DNA from: Geodermatophilus poikilotrophus
GTDB lineage: Bacteria > Actinomycetota > Actinomycetes > Mycobacteriales > Geodermatophilaceae
Assembly: GCF_900111455.1 (NCBI RefSeq)
Contig: NZ_FOIE01000003.1
Coordinates: forward strand, 310,001 to 374,000
DNA length: 64,000 nucleotides
Reading direction: 5' to 3'
Positions 50,767-58,502 of this stretch are shown here, piece after piece (position 1 is the first letter of the stretch; every line of letters begins with the position of its first letter). The notes below the pieces were generated by a model. It saw nothing but the letters and a program-made list of their open reading frames with translations, had not been told where the DNA came from and did not search any database. Made by a program: the position numbers and the translations under genes.

Positions 50767-51351
50767 GTGCCGACCCTGCGCATCACCCAGGACACCGCCG
50801 CCGACGAGCTGCTGAGCCGCGACCCGCTCGCGCTCGTCCTGGGGATGATGCTGGACCAGCAGTTCCCCATGGAGCGCGCCTTCGCCGGCCCGCGCCTGCT
50901 GGCCGACCGGCTCGGCGTCGACACCCTCGCCGCCGCCGACCTGGCCGAGGCCGACCCCGAGCAGCTGGCGGAGGCCTTCCGGGGCCCGCCGGCGGTCCAC
51001 CGCTACCCGGGATCGATGGCGGCCCGCACCCAGGACCTGTGCCGGCTCCTCGTCGAGCGCTACGACGGCCGCGCGGAGCGGTTGTGGGCCGACGTCCCGG
51101 ACGGCGCCACCCTGCTGCAGCGGATCGGGCAGCTGCCCGGCTTCGGCACGCAGAAGTCGAAGATCCTCGTCGCGCTGCTCGGCAAGCAGTACGGCGTCAC
51201 CCCGCCGGGGTGGCGGGAAGCCGCCGGCGACTACGGCCGGGAGGGGTCACGGCGGTCGGTCGCCGACGTCACCGGCCCCGAGTCGCTGGCGCAGGTGCGG
51301 GCGGCCAAGCAGGAGGCCAAGCGGGCGGCGAAGGCGGCTGTGACCTCCTGA
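50767..51351 (+). CDS. HhH-GPD-type base-excision DNA repair protein
   Basis: A 194-residue protein of the HhH-GPD glycosylase superfamily, actinobacterial short type. It has LVLGMMLDQQFPMERAFAGP, LAEAFRGPPAVHRYPGSMAARTQDL and the hairpin IGQLPGFGTQKSKILVALLGKQYGV. The catalytic Lys/Asp pair of classical members is not obvious. The tail is Lys/Ala-rich. GTG at 50767 has a CACACT box 6 nt before it and no Shine-Dalgarno sequence. Confidence 0.88.
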   Translation: MPTLRITQDTAADELLSRDPLALVLGMMLDQQFPMERAFAGPRLLADRLGVDTLAAADLAEADPEQLAEAFRGPPAVHRYPGSMAARTQDLCRLLVERYDGRAERLWADVPDGATLLQRIGQLPGFGTQKSKILVALLGKQYGVTPPGWREAAGDYGREGSRRSVADVTGPESLAQVRAAKQEAKRAAKAAVTS

Positions 51352-51510
51352 GATGCAACGCCGGGGTGCCTGCATCGTGCGCGATCCGGTGGCACCATGG
51401 GCGGCAGACCCCGGGCTGTACGGGGATCCGGGCGCCGTCGGGACGCCGGGCACCGCAGCTCGTGAGGGGATCCGCCGGGCCCGTCAGGGACGGCGGAGGG
51501 GAGGAAGCCC
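51352..51510. other. Intergenic region before the DUF3099 gene
   Basis: GATGCA (51352-51357) and TGCATC (51371-51376) form a weak hairpin just after the glycosylase stop. No gene. GGAGGGGAGGAAG precedes the DUF3099 start. Confidence 0.4.
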
Positions 51511-51852
51511 GTGGCCTCGAGCCAGCAGCCCGCGCGAACCCGTCGGCCGGAGCCGGTGCTCATCACGGAGGCCGAACCGAGCCTGGCCGAGCAGCACGCC
51601 GCCCGGAAGCGGCGCTACGTGCTCACCATGCTCGTCCGTGGCGTGAGCCTGGTGCTGGCGGCGCTCTTCTACCAGGTCCTGTGGCTGGCGCTCATCTTCG
51701 CCGTGCTGGGCACCGTGCTGCCCTGGGTCGCGGTGATGATGGCCAACGACCGGCCACCGAAGAAGAAGGTCGACGTCAACCGCTACACCGCGCCGCGACC
51801 GGACCGGATCCTGGAGAACCCGGTGCGCCCGGGACGGGTCATCGACCACTGA
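51511..51852 (+). CDS. DUF3099 membrane protein
   Basis: A 113-residue protein with two TM helices (MLVRGVSLVLAALFYQVLWLALIFAVLGTVLPWVAVMMAN, two hairpin halves) between a charged N-terminus (VLITEAEPSLAEQHAARKRRY) and a basic tail (DRPPKKKVDVNRYTAP). This is the actinobacterial DUF3099 family, of unknown function and conserved gene order near sigma and DUF3039 genes. GTG with GGAGGGGAGG upstream. Confidence 0.9.
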   Translation: MASSQQPARTRRPEPVLITEAEPSLAEQHAARKRRYVLTMLVRGVSLVLAALFYQVLWLALIFAVLGTVLPWVAVMMANDRPPKKKVDVNRYTAPRPDRILENPVRPGRVIDH

Positions 51853-51862
51853 GCAGAGGGCC

Positions 51863-52732
51863 TCAGCGGGCGCCCGGCCGGGCGACCACGACCGCCGCCT
51901 GCGCCAGGCCCGCCTCCAGCGCCCTCACCGGGTCCCCGTCCCGGTCGGCCAGCCAGGACGACAGCAGGCCGGCGGTGAACGCGTCGCCGGCCCCGGTCGT
52001 GTCGACCACCTCCGCCGCGTGCGCCGGGCGGTGCACCAGCACGTCGCCCGCGGCCCACAGCGCGCCGTCGGCGCCGAGCGTCACGACGGCCACGGCGTGG
52101 CGGGCCGCGAGCGCCCGCGCGGCCGCCGCCGGGTCGGCGCAGCCGGTGAGCAGCCGGGCCTCGTCCGCGTTCGGCAGCACCAGCGTGGCCGCCGCCGTGT
52201 CGGCCAGCCACCGGTCGACACCGGAGGCGGCCAGTGGCCCGGTGGACGCCGGGTCCACCGACACGGTGCACCCGGCCGCGCGGGCGGCGGCCAGTGCGGC
52301 CAGCCCGGCGGCGCGCGGACCGGGCGCGAGCAGGGTGTAGCCGGACAGGTGCAGGTGCCGCCGTGGCGTCGGGACGTCGTCCGGCGCGAGCGCGAGGTTG
52401 GCTCCCCGGTCGGCCAGCATGCTGCGCTGCCCACCCGGCTCGACCAGGCTGACGATCGTGCCGGTGGCCGCGCCCGGGACGACGCGGACGGTCGGCGTCA
52501 CACCGGCGGCGGCCAGCTCGGCGACCAGGCCGGTGCCGGCGCCGTCGTCCCCCACGCAGCCGGCGAAGGTGACCGGCGTGCCCAGCCGGGCCAGGTGGAC
52601 GGCGACGTTCGCCCCGGCGCCTCCGCCGTGGCTCCGGATGGCGGCCGGCCGGTCCGACCCGGGCGCCGGGGCACCGTGCAGGAGCACGACGACGTCGGTG
52701 GCCAGGTCGCCGACCACCACGACGTCGGGCAC
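51863..52732 (-). CDS. psuK: PfkB-family carbohydrate kinase, probable pseudouridine kinase
   Basis: A 289-residue ribokinase-fold enzyme. It has the N-terminal substrate motif SHGGGAGANVAVHLARLG and the C-terminal ATP/anion-hole signature VVDTTGAGDAFTAGLLSSWL with the catalytic Asp. Sugar specificity is inferred from the adjacent psuG gene, whose stop lies 2 bp before this start: kinase makes pseudouridine 5'-phosphate and the glycosidase cleaves it to uracil and ribose 5-phosphate. Confidence 0.85.
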   Translation of the reverse strand: MPDVVVVGDLATDVVVLLHGAPAPGSDRPAAIRSHGGGAGANVAVHLARLGTPVTFAGCVGDDGAGTGLVAELAAAGVTPTVRVVPGAATGTIVSLVEPGGQRSMLADRGANLALAPDDVPTPRRHLHLSGYTLLAPGPRAAGLAALAAARAAGCTVSVDPASTGPLAASGVDRWLADTAAATLVLPNADEARLLTGCADPAAAARALAARHAVAVVTLGADGALWAAGDVLVHRPAHAAEVVDTTGAGDAFTAGLLSSWLADRDGDPVRALEAGLAQAAVVVARPGAR

Positions 52733-52734
52733 GG

Positions 52735-53685
52735 TCAGCGGGGGAGGGCGGCCAGGGCCGCCGCGATCCGGCCGGCCAGCTCGGCGTTGCGCAGCACCAG
52801 CCGGACGTTGACCGCCAGCGTGGCGCCCTGGCTGACCCGGTGCAGGTGCTCGAGCACGAACGGCGTCACGGCCTTGCCGCGCACCCCGGCCTGCGCCGCC
52901 GCGGCCAGCGCGTCGGCGATCACCCGGTCGTGCAGCTCGGGGTCCAGCTGCTCGTCGTCCGGCAGCGGGTTGGCCACCACCACGCCGCCGGGGGCCAGGC
53001 CGCGCCGCGCGGCGAGGACGGCGGCGGCCTCCTCCGGCGAGGACACCGCCCAGTCCAGCGTCGAGCCGGAGTCGGCGACGTAGAAGCCGGGGAAGGTCGT
53101 CGTCCGGTAGCCGACCACGGTGACCGACAGCGACTCCATCCGCTCCAGCGTCGCAGGCACGTCGAGGATCGACTTCACCCCCGCGCAGACCACCAGCAGC
53201 GGGGTGCGCGACAGCGTGGTGAGGTCGGCGGACTCGTCGAAGGTGTCGGCCGCCTCGCGGTGCACGCCGCCGAGTCCACCGGTGGCGAACACGCCGATGC
53301 CGGCGGCGGCGGCCAGCAGCGCGGTGCTCGACACGGTCGTCGCCCCGCTGCGGCCCAGCGCCAGGGCGACGGACAGGTCGCGGACGGCGAGCTTGGCCAG
53401 GTCGGGGTCGGCGCACACCCGGTCCAGCTGGTCCGGCGTCAGCCCGACGTGGGGCACGCCGTCGAGGACGGCGATGGTCGCGGGGACCGCCCCGCCGGCG
53501 CGCACGGCCGCCTCCACCTGGTCGGCCGCGGCGCGGTTGTCCGGCCGCGGCAGGCCGTGGGCCAGCAGCGTGCTCTCCAGCGCCACGACCGGCCGGCCGG
53601 CGGTCAGCGCGTCGGCGACCTCGGAGGACAGCACGGGCGCCCGGGCGGGCGGGACGGCGGGCGGACCGGGGCGGGAGGGCAGCAC
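52735..53685 (-). CDS. psuG: Pseudouridine-5'-phosphate glycosidase
   Basis: A 316-residue enzyme. Diagnostic segments are VVALESTLLAHGLPRPDN, IAVLDGVPHVGL, KLAVRDLSVALALGRSGATTVSST, VFATGGLGGVHREA, VVCAGVKSILDVPATLERMES and TPFVLEHLHRVSQGATLAVN, covering the catalytic Lys and metal-binding Asp. GTG at 53685 has a CATGAT box 6 nt upstream and no Shine-Dalgarno sequence. First gene of the psuG-psuK operon. Confidence 0.93.
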   Translation of the reverse strand: MLPSRPGPPAVPPARAPVLSSEVADALTAGRPVVALESTLLAHGLPRPDNRAAADQVEAAVRAGGAVPATIAVLDGVPHVGLTPDQLDRVCADPDLAKLAVRDLSVALALGRSGATTVSSTALLAAAAGIGVFATGGLGGVHREAADTFDESADLTTLSRTPLLVVCAGVKSILDVPATLERMESLSVTVVGYRTTTFPGFYVADSGSTLDWAVSSPEEAAAVLAARRGLAPGGVVVANPLPDDEQLDPELHDRVIADALAAAAQAGVRGKAVTPFVLEHLHRVSQGATLAVNVRLVLRNAELAGRIAAALAALPR

Positions 53686-53761
53686 CCTGCCATCATGGAG
53701 GCGGAGGAGTCGCGCCCGGCGGGCGCCTCCCGGCCCCGTCCCCGACCTGAGGGAGCACCGC

Positions 53762-53989
53762 GTGAGCAGCACCGACATCCTCGAGAAGCCCGACGTCCGC
53801 GAGGGCGACACCGGCAACGCCAACGAGGTCTTCCACTACGTGCGCAAGAACAAGATCGCCGAGAGCGCGGTCATGGGCACGATGGTCGAGGCCCTGTGCG
53901 GCGAGGTCTTCCCGGTGACCAAAAGCCCGAAGCCCGGCAGCCCGGTGTGCCCGGCCTGCAAGGAGGTCTACGAGCAGCTGCGCAAGTAG
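53762..53989 (+). CDS. DUF3039 protein
   Basis: A 75-residue small protein of the DUF3039 family: ETGDTGNANEVFHYVRKNKIAES-like region followed by VEALCGEVFPVTK and VCPACKEVYEQLRK. The His and three Cys could bind one zinc. Highly conserved across actinobacteria, function unknown. GTG at 53762 has GAGGGAGC upstream. Divergent from psuG. Confidence 0.92.
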   Translation: MSSTDILEKPDVREGDTGNANEVFHYVRKNKIAESAVMGTMVEALCGEVFPVTKSPKPGSPVCPACKEVYEQLRK

Positions 53990-53991
53990 CC

Positions 53992-54032
53992 GGACCCCGT
54001 CCTCCGCGCCGCACGAGCTCGTGACGGGGCCC
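53992..54032. repeat. Short family 1 palindromic repeat after the DUF3039 gene
   Basis: GGACCCCGTCCTCCGCGCCG, ACGAGCTCGTGACGGGGCCC: outer arms as in the other copies with a shortened centre. Probably acts as a terminator. Confidence 0.75.
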
Positions 54033-54042
54033 GTGCCGCGAT

Positions 54043-54108
54043 GATCACGGGGTCCGGGCGGCGACACGCCATCCGGAACCGGTGCGCCACCACCGCACGC
54101 CCGTGATC
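54043..54108. repeat. 66-bp repeat (family 2), second copy
   Basis: GATCACGG to CCGTGATC, the same length as the copy at 20119-20184 and homologous to it in reverse orientation (core GGCGACACGCCATCCGG versus the complement of CCGGACGGCGTGTCGGC). Confidence 0.7.
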
Positions 54109-54208
54109 GTCGCGGTGCCGGTGCGCGGGGCTCGACGCGCGGCCGGGCGAGCCCGCCGCCGGTGGGGACGGGACCCGGCCGCGGGCACGGCCGGGGACGA
54201 CGACGCGC

Positions 54209-55273
54209 TCAGCCCCGGGCTGCTCGCGCGCGCTCCAGCTTGGCGGCCCGGCGTTCCTGGCTGCGCCGCTGGTGCCGGCGCAGCGGAGCGGGCCAGCGGG
54301 TCTGGATCGTCGCGTTGAGCTCCGCGCCCAGCAGCACCGACATCCCGAAGAAGAAGCAGAACAGCAGCACGGCGATCGGGGTGGCCAGTGCCCCGTAGGG
54401 CAGCGTGGTGGTGAGGATGTCGGCCACGTAGGTACGGGTGGCCAGCGCGGTGACGACGAAGAAGGCGACGGCCAGCACGGTCCCCGGCAGGTGCCGGTGC
54501 CAGGGCAGTCGCCGCGGCAGCACCACGTGGTAGAAGCTGGTCAGCGCCAGCAGCAGGCCGACGAGCACCACCGGCCAGTACACGGCGTTGACCAGCACGG
54601 TTGCGGTGCCCCGCCAGTCGGCCGGCAGCAGGGAGACCAGCACCCCCCGGCCGAGCACCAGCAGCGGCAGCGTGAGCACCGCCAGCAGCAGCCCGACGAC
54701 GAACAGCCACAGCGCCTTCAGCCGGGTGCGGATCGGGCCGCGGACGTCGCGCTGGTCGTAGGCGATGACGACGGTGTTCATGAACGTCGCCGTGGCCGAG
54801 GAGCCCGCCCACAGCGAGAGCACGAAGCCGACGCTCACCAGGTCCAGCCGCCCGGAGCCGAGGATGTCGTCCAGCGTGGGCTGCACCAGCCCCTCGACGA
54901 CGTCCGGCGTGAGCACCTCGGTGGAGGCGCGGACCAGCTCTGCCTCGATGCGGGCGACCGAGGCGTCGCCGATGAAGGTGCCCAGGTAGCCCAGGGTGCC
55001 GAGCAGACCGATCAGCAGCGGCGGGACCGAGAGGATCTGCCAGAACGCCGCCTCGGCGGAGAGCCCGAGGATGCGGTCGTGCCAGGCCTTGGCCACCGTC
55101 CGGCCGAGCACCTGCAGCGGTACCCGCAGCGGAGCCGGCCAGCGGGCCAGCCGTCCGCGCTCGTGCGGGGCGTGCTCAGCGGGGACGGCGGTCGCTCCGG
55201 TCGGGGCGCCGTCGGTGCCGTCCTCGGGGTGTCCGGCGTCGGCCTCTCGGCCCCCGGGCAGGACGGTGCGCAC
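54209..55273 (-). CDS. YihY/virulence factor BrkB family membrane protein
   Basis: A 354-residue membrane protein with six TM helices. Family marks are LGLSAEAAFWQILSVPPLLIGLLG, LSLWAGSSATATFMNTVVIAYDQRDVRG, LTSFYHVVLPRRLPWHRHLPGT and LFCFFFGMSVLLGAELNA. Function is not established; not RNase BN as once named. GTG at 55273 is chosen because a longer frame would translate the upstream repeat and because CACACT lies 6 nt before it. Confidence 0.88.
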   Translation of the reverse strand: MRTVLPGGREADAGHPEDGTDGAPTGATAVPAEHAPHERGRLARWPAPLRVPLQVLGRTVAKAWHDRILGLSAEAAFWQILSVPPLLIGLLGTLGYLGTFIGDASVARIEAELVRASTEVLTPDVVEGLVQPTLDDILGSGRLDLVSVGFVLSLWAGSSATATFMNTVVIAYDQRDVRGPIRTRLKALWLFVVGLLLAVLTLPLLVLGRGVLVSLLPADWRGTATVLVNAVYWPVVLVGLLLALTSFYHVVLPRRLPWHRHLPGTVLAVAFFVVTALATRTYVADILTTTLPYGALATPIAVLLFCFFFGMSVLLGAELNATIQTRWPAPLRRHQRRSQERRAAKLERARAARG

Positions 55274-55331
55274 CGCCCCAGTGTGCACGCAGGTCAGCGT
55301 GCCGACCGGCCGCCTGCAGGGTCCCGCCGCC

Positions 55332-55384
55332 GGCCCCGTCTCGAGGCTCGCCCGAGCCTGCGAGGGGTGAGGAGGACGGGGTCC
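55332..55384. repeat. Family 1 palindromic repeat between yihY and vanW genes
   Basis: GGCCCCGTCTCGAGGCTCGC to GGAGGACGGGGTCC. Both flanking genes are on the minus strand, so it follows the VanW stop and may terminate that transcript. Confidence 0.85.
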
Positions 55385-55412
55385 TTCCATGGCGGGCCAG
55401 GGGGGTCCCTTC

Positions 55413-57764
55413 TCAGCCGCCGGGGGCCGGGGCCGGAGCCGGGACCGGGGCGGCGCCGTCGGGTGCCGGCGGAGCGGCCGGGGGGGCCACCGGCACGCAC
55501 CGGATCACCGGCTCGGCGGCGTACCGGGTGCGGAAGTCCTCGCGCTTGACCTCCGCGCCGCTGGCCGGGTCCTTGAACACCCGGGTGACGGTGATGTCGA
55601 ACCCGGTGGAACCGCCCTGGGGACTGCAGCTGCCGTCGTCCGGCTTCTCCTGCACGACCGGCTGGCGGAGGTTGTAGCGGTCGCTGCTGATCGACTCGAC
55701 GTCGTACCGCTTGGTCCCGTAAAAGGTGACGGTCAGCGAGCCCGGCGTCCACTGGGTGTCGACGTAGACGCCGGTGTCGCCGTCGTTGCGCCACTGCAGG
55801 TCGATCGAGTCGTAGTAGACCGTCGCCTCGCGGCCGGCCGGGTAGCGGCTGATGTAGAAGCTGTGCGGCTTGTGGTAGACGTCCTCGAGGCCGGCGAAGA
55901 AGACGGCGTTGAACATCGTGGTGGCGACCTGGCTGACGCCGCCGCCGACGGCGGTGGCGAACGCACCGTTCTGGATGACGCCGGCCTCGACGTAGCCCTG
56001 CGCGGTGGTGCGCGGGCCGGTGTGGTCGTTGAGGCTGAAGGTCTCCCCGGGCCGCACCAGCGCGCCGTCGAGCTCGGCGGCGGCCACCCGGATGTTGGTC
56101 CCGCTGGCCGCGCTGGTGAAGTTCGTGGTGAAGGTGCTGATCTCCTCGCGGATGCCCAGCGCCTCAGCGTCGGCGGTGCTGAACTCCGCCGGCACCGGGC
56201 CCAGGTCCGCGGTGACCGTGCGGGGTGCCGGCTGCGGCAGGACCTCCAGCAGGCGGGGCGCGAGCGCCGCCGGGTCGACGCCGACGCCGTCGACCGACGG
56301 GACGATCGAGACGCTGCCGCCGGACAGCTCGAACCGGGCGTCCTCGGCCGGGGTGCCGAACTCGGCGAAGTCGTCGCCCATCGCCTCCTGCAGCGCGGCC
56401 GGGTCGACGGCGACGGCGAGCTCGCCGTCCTCCTGCGCCGCGAAGGTCAGCGACGCGGCGATCGCCGTCTCGGGCACCTCGACGGAGGTGGCGCCGTCCT
56501 GGCTGGACACCGTGACCGGAGCCGCCAGCCCCGGGGTGACCGTCTCGTCCAGGACCCGCTGCGCCGCCGCGGCGTCCACCGACACCTCGGTGACGTCGAC
56601 GGGCAGCTCGATCGGGGTGCTGGGATCGCCGCCGGAGGCCAGCGCGGCGGTGACCGCCTCGGCGGCACCCTCGCGGTCGAGGGTGCGTCCGGGCACCGGC
56701 TCGACGACGCTCGCCGTCGTCCCCTCGATGGCGATGGTGGCGTCGACCGGGGCGCGGTCGACCTGCTCGGCGATCCCGTCGATCTGGGCGGCCAGCGCGG
56801 TGTCCTCGCCGGTGATGACCGGGGCGACCTCGCGGTCGGAGGCGAGGGTGACCAGGCGGGTCCAGGGGTTCAGCGGCTGCTCGGTGGCAGCGTCGACGGT
56901 GCCCTCGACGTCGAGGGTGATGCCGGCGGTGGCGGGGGAGAGGGTGCCCTCCACGTCGTCGGCCACGACCACGTGGTCGGCGACCACGCGTGGCGCGAGC
57001 TCGGTGTCCAGCCGCTCGGTGGCCGCGGCGGGGGAGAGGCCGCCGAGGTCGACGCCGGCCACGACCGTGTTGCGCGGGACGTCGCCGCCGGTGGCCAGGA
57101 GGTCCACCCCGTAGGCGGCGGCCAGGACGCCCACTGCCGCGACGGGGGTCACCACGGCCGGGCGGCGCCACCAGGGACGGCGGGGCTGCCCGGCGCCGTC
57201 GTCCGGACCGCTGCCGTCGCCGCCGGAGCCGTCGGACCCGGAGGCGGGCGGAGCGTCGGGGGTCTCGGCCGGGCCGTCCGGCGGCACCGGCGGGAGCACG
57301 CCGGTGCGGTCGTCGTCCGCGGTGGGCGGCTGCTCAGCGGCCTCGTCGGGCGCGAGGCGGATGTCCTGCGTCTGGCCCTCCTCGACGGCCGGCCCGGGAG
57401 TGGCCGCGGCCGTCGCCGGGCCGTCGGCACCGGCCGTCGGTGTGGCGGGCGCCTGGGTGGCGGGCGTCGGGGCTGCGGTGGCCGGGCCGGGGACGTCGGG
57501 GCCGATCGGCCCCCGGTCGCGCGGCACCGGGCGGGTCTCGTCGGACAGGCCCTCGACGTCCTCGATCGGGGCGGTGTGGTCCGGCTGCTCCGGCGTCTGC
57601 CCGGTGGGCGGCTGCTGGGTGTGGGGAGCAGGGGTCTGCGGGGGCATCGCGGGATCTCCGGGTAGTCGTCGACCGGGGGATCCCGGGAACGACGGAGCCG
57701 CCGGCGCCCTGTCCCCGTCAGGCGGGAACGGGACGCCGGCGGCGGCGTCGGGTGAGGGCTTCAT
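55413..57764 (-). CDS. VanW-domain peptidoglycan-binding-like membrane protein
   Basis: A 783-residue protein. The first 185 residues are Pro/Ala/Asp-rich, presumably cytoplasmic; one TM helix follows (VVTPVAAVGVLAAAYGVDLLA, about 195-215). The external part has two PG_binding_4/YoaR-type repeats (about 220-560) and a VanW domain (about 570-740: RPGETFSLNDHTGPRTTAQGYVEAGVIQNGAF and GGGVSQVATTMFNAVFFAGL in parts). The C-terminus is Pro/Ala-rich. Probably acts in the cell wall; vancomycin resistance is not implied. ATG at 57764. Confidence 0.9.
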   Translation of the reverse strand: MKPSPDAAAGVPFPPDGDRAPAAPSFPGSPGRRLPGDPAMPPQTPAPHTQQPPTGQTPEQPDHTAPIEDVEGLSDETRPVPRDRGPIGPDVPGPATAAPTPATQAPATPTAGADGPATAAATPGPAVEEGQTQDIRLAPDEAAEQPPTADDDRTGVLPPVPPDGPAETPDAPPASGSDGSGGDGSGPDDGAGQPRRPWWRRPAVVTPVAAVGVLAAAYGVDLLATGGDVPRNTVVAGVDLGGLSPAAATERLDTELAPRVVADHVVVADDVEGTLSPATAGITLDVEGTVDAATEQPLNPWTRLVTLASDREVAPVITGEDTALAAQIDGIAEQVDRAPVDATIAIEGTTASVVEPVPGRTLDREGAAEAVTAALASGGDPSTPIELPVDVTEVSVDAAAAQRVLDETVTPGLAAPVTVSSQDGATSVEVPETAIAASLTFAAQEDGELAVAVDPAALQEAMGDDFAEFGTPAEDARFELSGGSVSIVPSVDGVGVDPAALAPRLLEVLPQPAPRTVTADLGPVPAEFSTADAEALGIREEISTFTTNFTSAASGTNIRVAAAELDGALVRPGETFSLNDHTGPRTTAQGYVEAGVIQNGAFATAVGGGVSQVATTMFNAVFFAGLEDVYHKPHSFYISRYPAGREATVYYDSIDLQWRNDGDTGVYVDTQWTPGSLTVTFYGTKRYDVESISSDRYNLRQPVVQEKPDDGSCSPQGGSTGFDITVTRVFKDPASGAEVKREDFRTRYAAEPVIRCVPVAPPAAPPAPDGAAPVPAPAPAPGG

Positions 57765-57790
57765 CGCTGTCCGCGACGATAGCGTCTCCG

Positions 57791-58015
57791 TCAGTGGCTG
57801 AGGCGCTGCTCGCCGTCGGTCTCGATGATGTCGACGGCGATGTCGCGGAGCTTGCCCTCGTACTCGCGGGCGTGGTGCCCGCAGAAGACGAGGTCGCTAC
57901 CGCTGGCGAGGACCACCCGCACCTTGGCCAGTGCGCCACAGCGGTCACAGTGGAAGGGAACGACGAGGTCGTCGGCGGGCGGGGTCGTCGTCAGCGTCTG
58001 GGTCATCTGGGTCAT
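57791..58015 (-). CDS. DUF7455-type small zinc-ribbon-like protein
   Basis: A 74-residue protein with FHCDRCGALAKVRVVL and DLVFCGHHAREYEGKLRDIAVDI, giving a CxxC...CxHH metal site. Conserved in actinobacteria near sigma factor genes; function unknown. An extra in-frame GTG lies one codon upstream; I chose the ATG because a TAGAGA box lies 7 nt before it. Confidence 0.9.
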   Translation of the reverse strand: MTQMTQTLTTTPPADDLVVPFHCDRCGALAKVRVVLASGSDLVFCGHHAREYEGKLRDIAVDIIETDGEQRLSH

Positions 58016-58018
58016 CAC

Positions 58019-58502
58019 TCGCTCTCTACCGCACGGACCCGCGGCTGCGGATCGGCCTCCTGCACAGCGCCAGGATGTCCCCCTGTGTTCCCGTTCCGAC
58101 CGATCCGACGCTGGACTCGCCGTGGACGGTGAGGCCGGTGCCGGTGGTGCTGGTGGTGCGGGTCAGCAGGGACGTCACTGGTTCGTGCCGGTCTGTCGTG
58201 TCGTGCTGTTGTCGCCGTTCGCGTGCGCCGGTCGTCGTCCGGCTGGTGGGTCCGCTGCTGTCTTGACAACCCCCACGCTACGCCGTCTACCCGGCGCGCG
58301 ACGGCGTACACCGATCGACCAGCTCGTCGGGGTGAGATCGTGACCATCCCGCAATCCAGCCGTCATCCTCACGGACGACGCAGCGACCCACCGGGTCGCG
58401 TCCGCGCTGGCACGTGGGGGGCCCATGGCCCTCGCGACTCCCGTGCCGGGGGTGCACGCTCGCCTGACGCGAGGATCCGACGGCAGGGGTCCAGGGGAGG
58501 CC
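58019..58502. promoter_or_regulatory. Gene-free region before the FAD monooxygenase
   Basis: The 480-bp stretch has no supported gene. It holds TTGACA (58263-58268) and the perfect 9-bp inverted repeat TACGCCGTC/GACGGCGTA (58279-58308) where a -10 region would be expected. This could be a promoter with an overlapping operator for the monooxygenase. Confidence 0.4.

Noticed and set aside
55274..55390. Longer YihY protein starting at 55390
   Set aside because: The extension translates a palindromic repeat and Pro-rich filler; the GTG at 55273 gives the family length and has a promoter-like box at the right distance. Given the repeat insertions in other proteins this is not excluded.
55413..57764. 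Vancomycin resistance determinant
   Set aside because: VanW domains are widespread cell-wall proteins; no vanHAX or vanRS genes are in the window.
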